From the NCBI RefSeq assembly GCF_004307995.1, contig NZ_SIRE01000042.1, forward strand, positions 1 through 60,525: 60,525 nucleotides of DNA. Reading direction: 5' to 3'. Positions 49,468 to 57,853 of this stretch are shown here, piece after piece (position 1 is the stretch's first letter; each line of letters starts with the position of its first letter). Origin of the DNA: Paenibacillus thalictri (GTDB lineage Bacteria > Bacillota > Bacilli > Paenibacillales > NBRC-103111). Under the pieces are notes generated by a model. It ran no database searches. It saw only the letters and a program-made list of their open reading frames with translations, and was not told the origin of the DNA. Made by a program: the position numbers and the translations under genes.

Positions 49468-50418
49468 ATGAGGAATGTAAGGCTGTTATGGGGAATAATC
49501 GGTCTGCTGTTTGCGGCCGTCGCAGCGCTTTCCTTTATCGCAATGAGAAGCGTATTTCCTCATGTTGAAAGCGAGAACCGCAACAATCCGCCCTCTTCTT
49601 CGTCAGAGCAGCAGCACATCGTCGCGGTAGTGGGGAACAAACAAATCACGGCCGGGCAGCTGCAAAGCAACTTGAACGCCAGATACGGCAACGACATATT
49701 AAATCAAATGCTGGACCAAGAAGTGGTACGTTTGGAAGCTGAACAACTGGAAATCAAGGTGAGCCGAAGCGAAATTGACAATGAGCTGAAGCGAATGCAG
49801 CAAGGTTACGATGGCGAAGCCGAGTTTTACAAAGCGATGAAGGATCAGCTTGGGATGACCAAGGAACAACTGCGCGAGGACGTGTACTACCGGCTTCTGC
49901 TAGAAAAAATCGCTATCAAAGACGTTCCCGTGCGCGATGAGTGGGTGGATGAATATATCCGGCTGCATCCCGAGGAATTCAAGAAGCCTGCCGAGCTGAA
50001 GATACAGCAAATCATCGTCGGCAATCAGGAACAAGCAAATAAGGTGCTGGACGATTTGAAAAAAGGGGCCGATTTCGCCGGATTGGCCAAAGACCGCTCA
50101 TTGGACGACGCAACCCGTAATAGCGGCGGCGATTTGGGATGGGTGGAAGAGAACGATCCGTTTGTTCCGGCTCCTGTGCTGAAAGCAGCCAAGGGACTGA
50201 AGAAAGGCGAAGTCAGCAAACCGTTTGAATTGGCCGGCAAATATGCGATGATCAAGCTGAATGACCGTAAGGAGCAAGGCGGGGAAACCGCTGACGGACT
50301 TCATGAGCGGGTCCGCAAGGAGCTGGCGCTGCGTGAAGCGGCTCCTTTGCCCGAGGTCACCCGTAAATTGCGCGAGAAATGGAAAGCGCAAATTACAGAT
50401 CCGGAGTTTGGGACATAA
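49468..50418 (+). CDS. Membrane-anchored parvulin-type peptidyl-prolyl isomerase (YacD-like)
   Basis: This 316-residue protein has an N-terminal signal anchor (about 6-25, LLWGIIGLLFAAVAALSF) with no lipobox cysteine. A Ser/Asn-rich linker, a SurA-like helical region (VVGNKQITAGQLQSNLNARYG near 52) and a parvulin domain (ELKIQQIIVG near 175, FAGLAKDRSLDDATRNSGGDLGWV near 200) follow. It has the place of yacD in B. subtilis. It is a second extracytoplasmic foldase in the window and is not fused to a lipid anchor, unlike the one at 26119. Confidence 0.9.
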   Translation: MRNVRLLWGIIGLLFAAVAALSFIAMRSVFPHVESENRNNPPSSSSEQQHIVAVVGNKQITAGQLQSNLNARYGNDILNQMLDQEVVRLEAEQLEIKVSRSEIDNELKRMQQGYDGEAEFYKAMKDQLGMTKEQLREDVYYRLLLEKIAIKDVPVRDEWVDEYIRLHPEEFKKPAELKIQQIIVGNQEQANKVLDDLKKGADFAGLAKDRSLDDATRNSGGDLGWVEENDPFVPAPVLKAAKGLKKGEVSKPFELAGKYAMIKLNDRKEQGGETADGLHERVRKELALREAAPLPEVTRKLREKWKAQITDPEFGT

Positions 50419-50497
50419 GAGCCGGTGAGGCAAACTTTTTTAAGGCCCCGGGAAAAACAGATTGACAACCTTTCAGAGCATTGATAAGATGAATGTA

Positions 50498-50521
50498 TAT
50501 AATACCTACTAAACTACTCGG
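50498..50521 (+). promoter_or_regulatory. cysK -10 element and overlapping dyad
   Basis: TATAAT lies at 50498-50503 without a -35 at 17 +/- 1 bases. The dyad ACCTACTA-AAC-TACTCGG overlaps and follows it (50503-50521). The shape resembles sites of Rrf2-family regulators such as CymR, but the assignment is inference. Confidence 0.4.
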
Positions 50522-50554
50522 AAATATTAATTTTATCGCTCAGGAGGAGATATT

Positions 50555-51493
50555 ATGGCCAGATTAGTCCAAAGCATCACTCAATTGATTGGTGATACGC
50601 CGCTTGTTCGTTTGAATCGTGTTGTTCCGGAGGGCAGTGCGGAAGTTTACGTGAAACTCGAGTACCAGAACCCGGGTGCAAGCGTGAAGGACCGTATTGC
50701 CATCAGCATGATCGAAGTTGCCGAGCAAGAAGGCAAGCTGAAACCGGGCAGCACCATCATCGAGCCGACCAGCGGCAACACAGGTATCGGTCTTGCCATG
50801 GTAGCGGCAGCTAAAGGATATAAAGCCATCTTGGTTATGCCGGAAACGATGAGCATGGAGCGCCGCAACTTGCTTCGCGCTTATGGGGCACAACTGATCT
50901 TGACTCCTGGAGCGGAAGGCATGAAGGGCGCTATTCGCCGTGCTGAAGAACTTGCCGCGGAGAACCCGGACTACTTTATCCCGCAACAATTCAAGAACCA
51001 AGCGAACGTGAAAATTCACCGCGAAACGACAGGTCCTGAAATCGTCGAAGCGATTAATTCCCACGATGGCAAGCTGGATGCGTTTGTTGCCGGTATCGGT
51101 ACGGGCGGAACAATCACTGGCGCGGGTAGCGTGCTTAAAGAAAACTTTCCGAACATTAAAATATTTGCGGTAGAACCTGCCGCTTCTCCGGTATTGTCCG
51201 GAGGCAAGCCGGGACCTCATAAAATTCAAGGGATCGGAGCCGGATTCGTGCCGGACATCTTGAACACCAGTCTGTACGACCAAATCATCCAGGTGGAAAA
51301 TGACGATGCATTCGAAACTTCCCGCCGTGTAGCTAAAGAAGAAGGCATTCTTGGAGGCATCTCTTCCGGGGCCGCTATTTTCGCCGCGCTGCAAGTAGCC
51401 AAAGATTTGGGCCCAGGCAAACGTGTATTGGCGATCCTGCCAAGTAATGGCGAAAGATATTTGAGTACGCCTCTGTATCAATTTGAGGATTAA
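50555..51493 (+). CDS. cysK: Cysteine synthase (O-acetylserine sulfhydrylase)
   Basis: CysK (312 residues) makes L-cysteine from O-acetylserine and sulfide with PLP. SVKDRIA near 44 carries the PLP lysine, EPTSGNTGIGLA near 68 binds the substrate, and GIGTGGTITG near 180 holds the PLP phosphate. CAGGAGGAG lies before the ATG. It has its own control region and terminator. In B. subtilis CysK also moonlights with CymR. Confidence 0.95.
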   Translation: MARLVQSITQLIGDTPLVRLNRVVPEGSAEVYVKLEYQNPGASVKDRIAISMIEVAEQEGKLKPGSTIIEPTSGNTGIGLAMVAAAKGYKAILVMPETMSMERRNLLRAYGAQLILTPGAEGMKGAIRRAEELAAENPDYFIPQQFKNQANVKIHRETTGPEIVEAINSHDGKLDAFVAGIGTGGTITGAGSVLKENFPNIKIFAVEPAASPVLSGGKPGPHKIQGIGAGFVPDILNTSLYDQIIQVENDDAFETSRRVAKEEGILGGISSGAAIFAALQVAKDLGPGKRVLAILPSNGERYLSTPLYQFED

Positions 51494-51520
51494 TTCAGGA
51501 AAACCGGTGCGCTTTACCGG

Positions 51521-51557
51521 CAAGTCCTTCCAGCCGATCGCTGGGGGGACTTTTTTT
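51521..51557 (+). terminator. Terminator after cysK
   Basis: AAGTCC-TT-CCAGC / GCTGG-GG-GGACTT forms a stem followed by seven T residues in all. Confidence 0.85.
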
Positions 51558-51634
51558 CATACTCTTGATTCGGTATACTTAAGGGCAACTTATATGAAAC
51601 AGAAATTGGAAAGCGAAAGAGGAGCAGGAGGGTC

Positions 51635-53179
51635 ATGCGTGTAACGGAAAGTAAGGATTGGCTGGAGTGGAACGGCGAATATGAGATGCTTCCTTATGTA
51701 GAGCGGCACCCGCTGACCGCCGACCGGATCCTTTCCTGGGAGGCGGCGTGGACGGAGGCATCGCCTTATGCGTTTGTGCTTGAAAGCGGCAAGGGCGGGA
51801 GGTATACGTTTCTTGGGCTCCACCCCGACGAAGAAATTCGCGGCAAGGGGGACCGCGCTATAGTGACATACCGGAGCGGGCGTAAGGAAGAGCTGACCGG
51901 ATCCGCGTTGAAGCTGGTCAAGATGTGGCTGGGCGGCGCACGTTCGCCGAAAGTGAAAGGGGCTCCCAAATGGCTGGGCGGTTGTGCCGGATTCTGGGGC
52001 TACGATGTAGCCCGGTCGATTGAGAAGCTGCCGGTTATCGCTAACGATGACTTGGAACTGCCGGATTATTGTTTTGTCCGGGTTAATCGGTTATGGATCA
52101 TCGATCATCAGGAGAAAACGTTATATTTTGCGGTACACACCCATGTTCCGCCTGAATCGGACAGCGAGACCGTTACTCGGCTGTATGACGCAGCCGCCGA
52201 TACGGCCCAAGAGATGAAGGCACAATGGGAGCGGATTGCAGCCGTTCAACGTAACCCGCTTTTGCTGCAAGACGTGGCGGAACGGCGCGAACAAGCGGAT
52301 AGAGACAAACTCCAGATTGACGTCGAAGCGGTTCCGGGCATCCGGGCCGAATTTGACCGGGGCGAATTTATCGCTGCTGTGAAGCGGGTTCAAGAATATA
52401 TCGGGCAAGGCGATATTTTTCAAGTCAATTTATCGGTTCGCCAAAGCAAACGCCTGCATGCTTCCCCGGAGAGCATCTATGAATGGCTGCGTATTGTCAA
52501 TCCTTCGCCGTATATGGGATTGCAGCGGTTCGGCGACTTTCAGCTTGTATCGGGTTCGCCCGAGCTGCTTGTTCAATTGGAGGATGGCATCATCCGTACT
52601 CGTCCGATCGCCGGTACGCGACCGCGCGGCAAGACGGCGGAGGAAGACCGGGCGCTGGCCGAAGAGCTGATTCATCATGAAAAAGAGCGGGCCGAGCATA
52701 TTATGCTTGTCGACTTGCTGCGCAACGACATCGGCCGGGTATCCGCTTACGGATCGGTGCGGGTCAGCGACTTTATGGTGATCGAGTATTATTCTCATGT
52801 CATGCACATTGTTTCCCAAGTTGAAGGAACAATGGCCGAAGGAAAAGATTTGTACGATGTCATGGCTTCGGCATTCCCGGGCGGAACGATTACCGGTGCG
52901 CCGAAGGTGAGAACGATGGAAATCATTGAAGAGCTGGAGCCTGTGCGCCGCGGACCGTATACGGGATCGATGGGATGGATTGACTATAATGGCAATATGG
53001 AATTTAATATTATTATACGAACGATGGCCGTTAAAGACGGGATTGGTTATGTCCAAGCCGGGGCGGGGATCGTTATCGATTCTGTCCCTGAGAAGGAGTA
53101 TACGGAATCGCTGAATAAAGCGAAAGCGCTCTGGAAGGCCATTCAATACAGCGAAGCGGCAGGTGTCATGCAAGGCTAA
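51635..53179 (+). CDS. pabB: Aminodeoxychorismate synthase component I (PabB; TrpE-like)
   Basis: This 514-residue chorismate-binding enzyme of the TrpE/PabB family heads the folate cluster. FVLESGKGGRYTFLGL near 46 is the tryptophan-site segment of the N-terminal domain. The C-terminal catalytic domain carries GDIFQVNLS, RPIAGTRPRGKT near 326, HVSQVEG-like residues and PGGTITGAPK near 420. The catalytic motif reads PIAGT, as in anthranilate synthase, rather than the PIKGT of E. coli PabB, so activity on either amination product should be considered. Context with pabA-pabC-folP favours p-aminobenzoate synthesis. Confidence 0.88.
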   Translation: MRVTESKDWLEWNGEYEMLPYVERHPLTADRILSWEAAWTEASPYAFVLESGKGGRYTFLGLHPDEEIRGKGDRAIVTYRSGRKEELTGSALKLVKMWLGGARSPKVKGAPKWLGGCAGFWGYDVARSIEKLPVIANDDLELPDYCFVRVNRLWIIDHQEKTLYFAVHTHVPPESDSETVTRLYDAAADTAQEMKAQWERIAAVQRNPLLLQDVAERREQADRDKLQIDVEAVPGIRAEFDRGEFIAAVKRVQEYIGQGDIFQVNLSVRQSKRLHASPESIYEWLRIVNPSPYMGLQRFGDFQLVSGSPELLVQLEDGIIRTRPIAGTRPRGKTAEEDRALAEELIHHEKERAEHIMLVDLLRNDIGRVSAYGSVRVSDFMVIEYYSHVMHIVSQVEGTMAEGKDLYDVMASAFPGGTITGAPKVRTMEIIEELEPVRRGPYTGSMGWIDYNGNMEFNIIIRTMAVKDGIGYVQAGAGIVIDSVPEKEYTESLNKAKALWKAIQYSEAAGVMQG

Positions 53180-53197
53180 AACAAAGGGGGATTGTCT

Positions 53198-53779
53198 ATG
53201 ATATTAGTTATCGATAACTATGATTCATTTACGTATAACTTGGTGCAGTATTTGGGCGAACTTGGCGAGCAAGTGGTCGTTCACCGCAACGATCAGATCG
53301 ACCTTGCAGGAATAGAAGCGCTGAAACCGGATCACATTCTCATTTCGCCGGGACCTTGCACGCCAAACGAAGCGGGTATCAGCCTGGCGCTCATTGATCA
53401 TTTTAAAGGAAAAATACCTATTCTCGGCGTGTGCCTGGGACATCAATCGATCGGCCAAGCTTTTGGCGGAGAGGTGATTCGCGCCGAGCGGCTGATGCAC
53501 GGGAAAACCTCGGATATTTTTCACGACGGCAAAACCGTATTTGAAGGCTTGCCATCGCCTTTTACGGCGACCAGATACCATTCCTTGATTGTGAAGGCGG
53601 AGACGCTGCCCGATTGTCTGGAAGTAAGCGCGCGTACGGCGGAAGGCGAGATTATGGGCCTGCGCCATAAGGAATACCCGATTGAAGGCGTGCAGTTCCA
53701 CCCCGAATCGATCATTACGGATCATGGGCATGCGATGCTGCGTAATTTCCTGAAGGGAACGGTTGTGAATAAATCGTGA
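53198..53779 (+). CDS. pabA: Glutamine amidotransferase PabA (TrpG-like)
   Basis: This 193-residue class I glutamine amidotransferase supplies ammonia to PabB. It has MILVIDNYDSFTYNLVQYLG, the nucleophile Cys in LGVCLGHQSIGQAFGG near 77, and the His-Glu pair in VQFHPESI near 168. In Bacillus the PabA subunit serves both PabB and TrpE, so the same may hold here. ATG 53198 is chosen over TTG 53192 on spacing from AAAGGGGG. It overlaps pabC by four bases. Confidence 0.93.
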   Translation: MILVIDNYDSFTYNLVQYLGELGEQVVVHRNDQIDLAGIEALKPDHILISPGPCTPNEAGISLALIDHFKGKIPILGVCLGHQSIGQAFGGEVIRAERLMHGKTSDIFHDGKTVFEGLPSPFTATRYHSLIVKAETLPDCLEVSARTAEGEIMGLRHKEYPIEGVQFHPESIITDHGHAMLRNFLKGTVVNKS

Positions 53780-54666
53780 TTGTGCTCTTAAACGGGAAGT
53801 TGATTGATGAGCAAAAAGCCGTGGTCTCGGTATACGATCACGGTTTTCTTTACGGCATGGGCCTGTTCGAAACGTTCCGCACCTATGGCGGAGAGCCGTT
53901 TTTGCTGGAGAGGCATGTACGCAGGCTGGAGGCCGGCTGCCGGGATTTAGGCATCGGTTATACGCCGGATGCGGGCGAGATCGCTTGGTCCGTTCGCAGC
54001 TTGCTGGAGGCCAACCATTTAAAGGATGCGTATATCCGCTGGACGGTGACGGCCGGTGAAGGCATTCTTGGTTTGCCTGCGGGCGAATATGACCAGCCGA
54101 ATGTGATTGGTTACATCAAGGAGCTGCCTGCGGTTAACATACAGCCGGACGCCCCCGGCAAGACGCTGCAGCTGCTTAAGCTGCGCCGGAATTCCCCGGA
54201 AGGCGAGGTGCGCCATAAATCGCTTCACTATATGAACAATATTTTGGGCAAAAGAGAATTAAGCGCATATACATGGGCTAAGCAGGCCGAAGGTTTGTTT
54301 TTGGATGAACGCGGGTATGTGGCCGAAGGCCTTGTCAGCAATCTGTTTTTTATAAAAAATGGAGTTTGCTGCACTCCATCGCTGGATACCGGTATTTTGC
54401 CGGGAATTACCCGGGAGTTTGTGCTGGAGCTTGCCGAATCGCGCGGGATGAGGACGGAACAAGGACTTTATCGATGGGAAGAGCTGCTGGAAGCCGACGA
54501 AGTGTTTATGACCAATTCGATTCAAGAAATCGTCCCTGTTACTTCGATCTACGACACGGCGGGAACGGAACGTATCATAGGAAGCCGGCAAGCGGGAGCG
54601 GTGACTGCCCATCTCCTTGAGCAGTACCGTGCCGCAGCTTGCGCTAAATCGAGTATCGGGGAGTGA
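53776..54666 (+). CDS. pabC: Aminodeoxychorismate lyase
   Basis: This 296-residue fold-type IV PLP enzyme releases pyruvate from aminodeoxychorismate to give p-aminobenzoate. VYDHGFLYGMGLFETFR is near 20, the PLP lysine is in RHKSLHYMNN near 146, and EGLVSNLFF and TNSIQEIVPV follow. The GTG start overlaps the pabA stop (GTGA), so translation is coupled. Branched-chain aminotransferases share this fold, but the location settles the role. Confidence 0.93.
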   Translation: MIVLLNGKLIDEQKAVVSVYDHGFLYGMGLFETFRTYGGEPFLLERHVRRLEAGCRDLGIGYTPDAGEIAWSVRSLLEANHLKDAYIRWTVTAGEGILGLPAGEYDQPNVIGYIKELPAVNIQPDAPGKTLQLLKLRRNSPEGEVRHKSLHYMNNILGKRELSAYTWAKQAEGLFLDERGYVAEGLVSNLFFIKNGVCCTPSLDTGILPGITREFVLELAESRGMRTEQGLYRWEELLEADEVFMTNSIQEIVPVTSIYDTAGTERIIGSRQAGAVTAHLLEQYRAAACAKSSIGE

Positions 54667-54673
54667 CGGGGCG

Positions 54674-55516
54674 ATGAAATCGGAGCTTGAGCAGCAATTT
54701 GCCATCGATGCACGCGGGCTGCGCCTGCCTGTCGGCGAGCGGACATTGATCATGGGGATTCTGAATGTGACGCCGGATTCGTTTTCCGACGGGGGCCGGT
54801 ATGAACGGGTGGAAGCAGCAGTAGCACGGGCGCGGCAAATGGTCGAAGAAGGCGCCGACATCATTGACCTTGGAGGAGAGTCGACACGTCCGGGTTTTGA
54901 ACCGGTGCCTCTGGAGGTTGAGCTTGCGCGGGTCATTCCCGTCATTGAAGCGCTGCGTGGCGAAGTGAAAGTGCCCATATCGGTCGATACATATAAAGCG
55001 GAGGTTGCCAGACAGGCGGTGGAAGCCGGGGCGCACATCATTAACGATATATGGGGCTTGAAAAAGGATAAGGATATGGCGGCCGTAGCAGCCGACACCG
55101 GGTGTCCGATCGTGTTGATGCATAACCGCGTCGAGCCGGCGCATTATGCCGATTTTGTAGCGGAAGTGGTGTCTGACTTGGAGGCCAGCGTACGGCTGGC
55201 ACACGAAGCGGGGATTCACGACCGGCAAATTATCCTTGATCCGGGTATCGGATTCGCCAAAAGCCATGAGCAGAACCTGCAGCTGATGAGTCATCTCGGG
55301 GCCATTGCCGCTCTTGGGTATCCAGTGCTGCTTGGTACCTCGCGCAAACGGATGGTGCGGCTTACGCTTGAATTGCCGGTGGGTGAATTGGCTTTTGGTA
55401 CGGCGGCAACCGTAGCGCTGGGCATTATGCAGGGCTGTGGTATTATGAGAGTACACGATGTTGCGGAAATGAAGCGGGCCGCCTTGATGACCGATGCGAT
55501 CATGAAGGCCAAGTAA
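54674..55516 (+). CDS. folP: Dihydropteroate synthase
   Basis: FolP (280 residues) joins p-aminobenzoate to the pterin pyrophosphate and is the sulfonamide target. The motifs are in order: IMGILNVTPDSFSDGG near 25, DLGGESTRPGF near 60, DIWGL near 128 and LLGTSRKRM near 230. ATG 54674 is used; the frame open from 54617 lies inside pabC and gives an atypical N-terminus. Only seven bases separate it from pabC. Confidence 0.95.
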   Translation: MKSELEQQFAIDARGLRLPVGERTLIMGILNVTPDSFSDGGRYERVEAAVARARQMVEEGADIIDLGGESTRPGFEPVPLEVELARVIPVIEALRGEVKVPISVDTYKAEVARQAVEAGAHIINDIWGLKKDKDMAAVAADTGCPIVLMHNRVEPAHYADFVAEVVSDLEASVRLAHEAGIHDRQIILDPGIGFAKSHEQNLQLMSHLGAIAALGYPVLLGTSRKRMVRLTLELPVGELAFGTAATVALGIMQGCGIMRVHDVAEMKRAALMTDAIMKAK

Positions 55517-55529
55517 AGGAGCTGCGGGA

Positions 55530-55892
55530 ATGGATAAAATTACATTGTCCAATATGCAATTTTTTGGATATCATGGGGTGTTTCCCGAAGAAAACAAGCT
55601 TGGGCAACGGTATGTCATCAGCGTCGAGATGCTGCTCCCGCTGGAGAAGGCGGGAAGTTCCGACGATCTGCAGGATACCGTTAACTATGCCGAAGCGTAT
55701 GAAATGATTAGGGATATTGTGGAGAAGCGGGTTTATAAGCTCATTGAGGCGCTGGCTGAGCATGTTGCATCGGCACTCCTCTCCACTTATACTGATATCA
55801 ACGCGGTGACCGTGAAGGTAGTGAAACCGCATCCGCCGGTAGCTATCCAGTTTGACGGCGTCTCTGTAGAAATTCATCGAAAGCGGGCCTAA
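55530..55892 (+). CDS. folB: Dihydroneopterin aldolase
   Basis: FolB (120 residues) cleaves dihydroneopterin to 6-hydroxymethyl-dihydropterin. It has MDKITLSNMQFFGYHGVFPEE with the catalytic Glu, TVNYAEAYEMI near 50 and VTVKVVKPHPPVA near 91. AAAGGAG precedes the ATG. It is six bases ahead of folK. Confidence 0.94.
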   Translation: MDKITLSNMQFFGYHGVFPEENKLGQRYVISVEMLLPLEKAGSSDDLQDTVNYAEAYEMIRDIVEKRVYKLIEALAEHVASALLSTYTDINAVTVKVVKPHPPVAIQFDGVSVEIHRKRA

Positions 55893-55898
55893 CCAATC

Positions 55899-56399
55899 AT
55901 GAATAGCAGTGCAGTCTGTGCTTACATCGGGATCGGCTCCAATATCGGGGACCGGGAGCATCATTTGCTCCAGTCGCTTGTTATGCTGGGTTGTCATCCG
56001 GAGATCGAAGTCACAGGCCAATCCCGAATATACGAAACCGATCCGATCGGGTATGTGGACCAGGAGCCTTTCTTAAACATGACAGCCGAGCTGGCGACAA
56101 CATTGTCACCGGAACATCTGCTGTCTTATATGCTGTCGGTAGAGCAGCAGCTTGGCCGTATACGCGATATTCGCTGGGGACCGCGTACCATTGATCTGGA
56201 TATGCTTTTATACGGCAGTGCCCAACATCACAGCGACGACCTGCAGCTGCCGCATCCCAGAATGCTGGAAAGAGCTTTTGTGCTGGTTCCTTTAATTGAG
56301 CTGGTCTCGTTGCGGGATCCAGCTATGGCCGAATGGTTAGCCTTGCATCTGGAGAAACTGGACAGGAAGGAAGGCGTTAGCTTATGGAAAAAAATATGA
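55899..56399 (+). CDS. folK: 6-hydroxymethyl-7,8-dihydropterin pyrophosphokinase
   Basis: FolK (166 residues) activates the pterin for FolP. It shows AYIGIGSNIGDREHHL at the N-terminus, DQEPFLNMTAEL near 51 and the HPPK signature RWGPRTIDLDMLLYG near 95. It overlaps yazB by 16 bases. Confidence 0.94.
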   Translation: MNSSAVCAYIGIGSNIGDREHHLLQSLVMLGCHPEIEVTGQSRIYETDPIGYVDQEPFLNMTAELATTLSPEHLLSYMLSVEQQLGRIRDIRWGPRTIDLDMLLYGSAQHHSDDLQLPHPRMLERAFVLVPLIELVSLRDPAMAEWLALHLEKLDRKEGVSLWKKI

Positions 56400-56593
56400 T
56401 CGCCCAGCGAATCCGTGCATTCCGCAAATTAAAGGGATACACACAAACGGAGCTGGCTGAGCGACTCGACGTTTCCATTGCCGTTTTAGGCTCTATTGAA
56501 CGCGGAACACGCAAACCGGAGCCCAAAATTATACGTAAAATTTCTGAAGTATTAGGCATTGATCCGGAAGAACTGTCTTCCGCTGCACGATAA
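56384..56593 (+). CDS. yazB: XRE-family DNA-binding protein YazB
   Basis: This 69-residue protein is almost wholly one Cro/C1-type helix-turn-helix: IRAFRKLKGYTQTELAERLDVSIAVLGSIERG. It begins inside the end of folK and directly precedes dusB, exactly as yazB does in B. subtilis. Targets are unknown; the location suggests regulation of the folate genes or of dusB. Confidence 0.9.
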   Translation: MEKNMIAQRIRAFRKLKGYTQTELAERLDVSIAVLGSIERGTRKPEPKIIRKISEVLGIDPEELSSAAR

Positions 56594-56607
56594 AGGAGTG
56601 AGTTTTT

Positions 56608-57627
56608 ATGTTAAAAATCGGCAACGTCGTGGCGCCGAATAATGTAGTCCTGGCCCCGATGGCCGGTGTGTGCAATCCTGCGTTTCGGCTGATCGCCCGC
56701 GAGTTTGGCTGCGGTCTTGTTTGCGCTGAAATGGTTAGCGATAAAGCGATTATTCACGGCAATTCACGGACCATGGAAATGCTGTTTGTCGATGAGCGGG
56801 AGAAGCCGCTCAGTCTGCAAATATTCGGCGGCGATACCGAAACGCTGGTCGAAGCGGCGAAATACGTGGATCAGCATACCAATGCGGATATCATCGATAT
56901 CAATATGGGCTGTCCCGTGCCCAAAATTACGAAATGCGACGCGGGTGCACGTTGGCTGCTGGATCCGGGCAAAATCGAACAGATGGTCTCCGAAGTGGTG
57001 AAGTCCGTTAGCAAACCGCTGACTGTTAAGATGCGAATCGGCTGGGACGACGATCACGTATACGCGGTGCAAAACGCCAAAGCGGTCGAGAACGGCGGCG
57101 GCGCGGCTGTTTCCGTACATGGACGCACCCGTGTTCAGATGTATACCGGAACGGCGAATTGGGAGATCATTAAGGAAGTTAAGCAATCGGTCGGAATACC
57201 CGTCATCGGCAACGGAGACGTATTTTCGCCTGAAGATGCCAAACGCATGCTGGATGAAACCGGCGTTGACGGGGTGATGATTGGCCGCGGAGCGCTCGGT
57301 AATCCGTGGATGCTGTACAGAACGGTGCTGTATTTGACAAAAGGCGAGCTTCCGCCCGATCCGACACCGCAGGAAAAAATCCGCATTGCCATCCTGCATA
57401 TGGACCGCCTCGTTTCATTGAAGGGCGAACATGTGGCGGTGAAAGAAATGCGCAAGCATTTGGCATGGTATTTGAAAGGTTTGACCGGTGCGGCGCGGAT
57501 TAAGGATGTCATTATGGAGCAAACCAAACGCGATGTGATGGCGGGAATTTTGCAGGATTTCGTCGATAACATGTCGAACGACGGCATATCTTCAGATGAT
57601 GTGGAAGAACCCGTGACTTCTCACTAA
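56608..57627 (+). CDS. dusB: tRNA-dihydrouridine synthase DusB
   Basis: This 339-residue FMN enzyme reduces uridines in the tRNA D-loop. It has LAPMAGVCNPAFRLIAREFG near 16, SLQIFGGD near 69 and the catalytic cysteine region NMGCPVPKITKCDAGA near 96. KMRIGWDDDH near 141 and VHGRTR near 168 follow. AAAGGAGTGAG precedes the ATG. It ends the folate-operon strand; the next promoter, for greA, begins 33 bases later. Confidence 0.94.
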   Translation: MLKIGNVVAPNNVVLAPMAGVCNPAFRLIAREFGCGLVCAEMVSDKAIIHGNSRTMEMLFVDEREKPLSLQIFGGDTETLVEAAKYVDQHTNADIIDINMGCPVPKITKCDAGARWLLDPGKIEQMVSEVVKSVSKPLTVKMRIGWDDDHVYAVQNAKAVENGGGAAVSVHGRTRVQMYTGTANWEIIKEVKQSVGIPVIGNGDVFSPEDAKRMLDETGVDGVMIGRGALGNPWMLYRTVLYLTKGELPPDPTPQEKIRIAILHMDRLVSLKGEHVAVKEMRKHLAWYLKGLTGAARIKDVIMEQTKRDVMAGILQDFVDNMSNDGISSDDVEEPVTSH

Positions 57628-57659
57628 TGATTGACAATAATCCCGCGTTTTGGGTTACA

Positions 57660-57688
57660 TTGACAATTAAAGCGGCATGCAATATAAT
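57660..57688 (+). promoter_or_regulatory. Sigma-A promoter of greA (perfect consensus)
   Basis: TTGACA (57660-57665), 17 bases, TATAAT (57683-57688). The leader to the greA start is about 160 bases. Confidence 0.88.
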
Positions 57689-57730
57689 CATTCAATAAAT
57701 AATGAGTCATCGATCCGCACAAGCAGATCA

Positions 57731-57763
57731 GTCATCTTGATGACGATCCATAATATATTATGG
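57731..57763. repeat. Two adjacent perfect palindromes in the greA leader
   Basis: GTCATC-TT-GATGAC lies at 57731-57744 and the 16-mer CCATAATATATTATGG at 57748-57763. Both are perfect and three bases apart. Confidence 0.85.
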
Positions 57764-57853
57764 TATAAGTGAAATTCATACCCTGAGAGAGCGATCAATC
57801 AACCAGCGCTCATATCAATATGAAAATCTTCACATGACGGGAGATCGGTCGCA

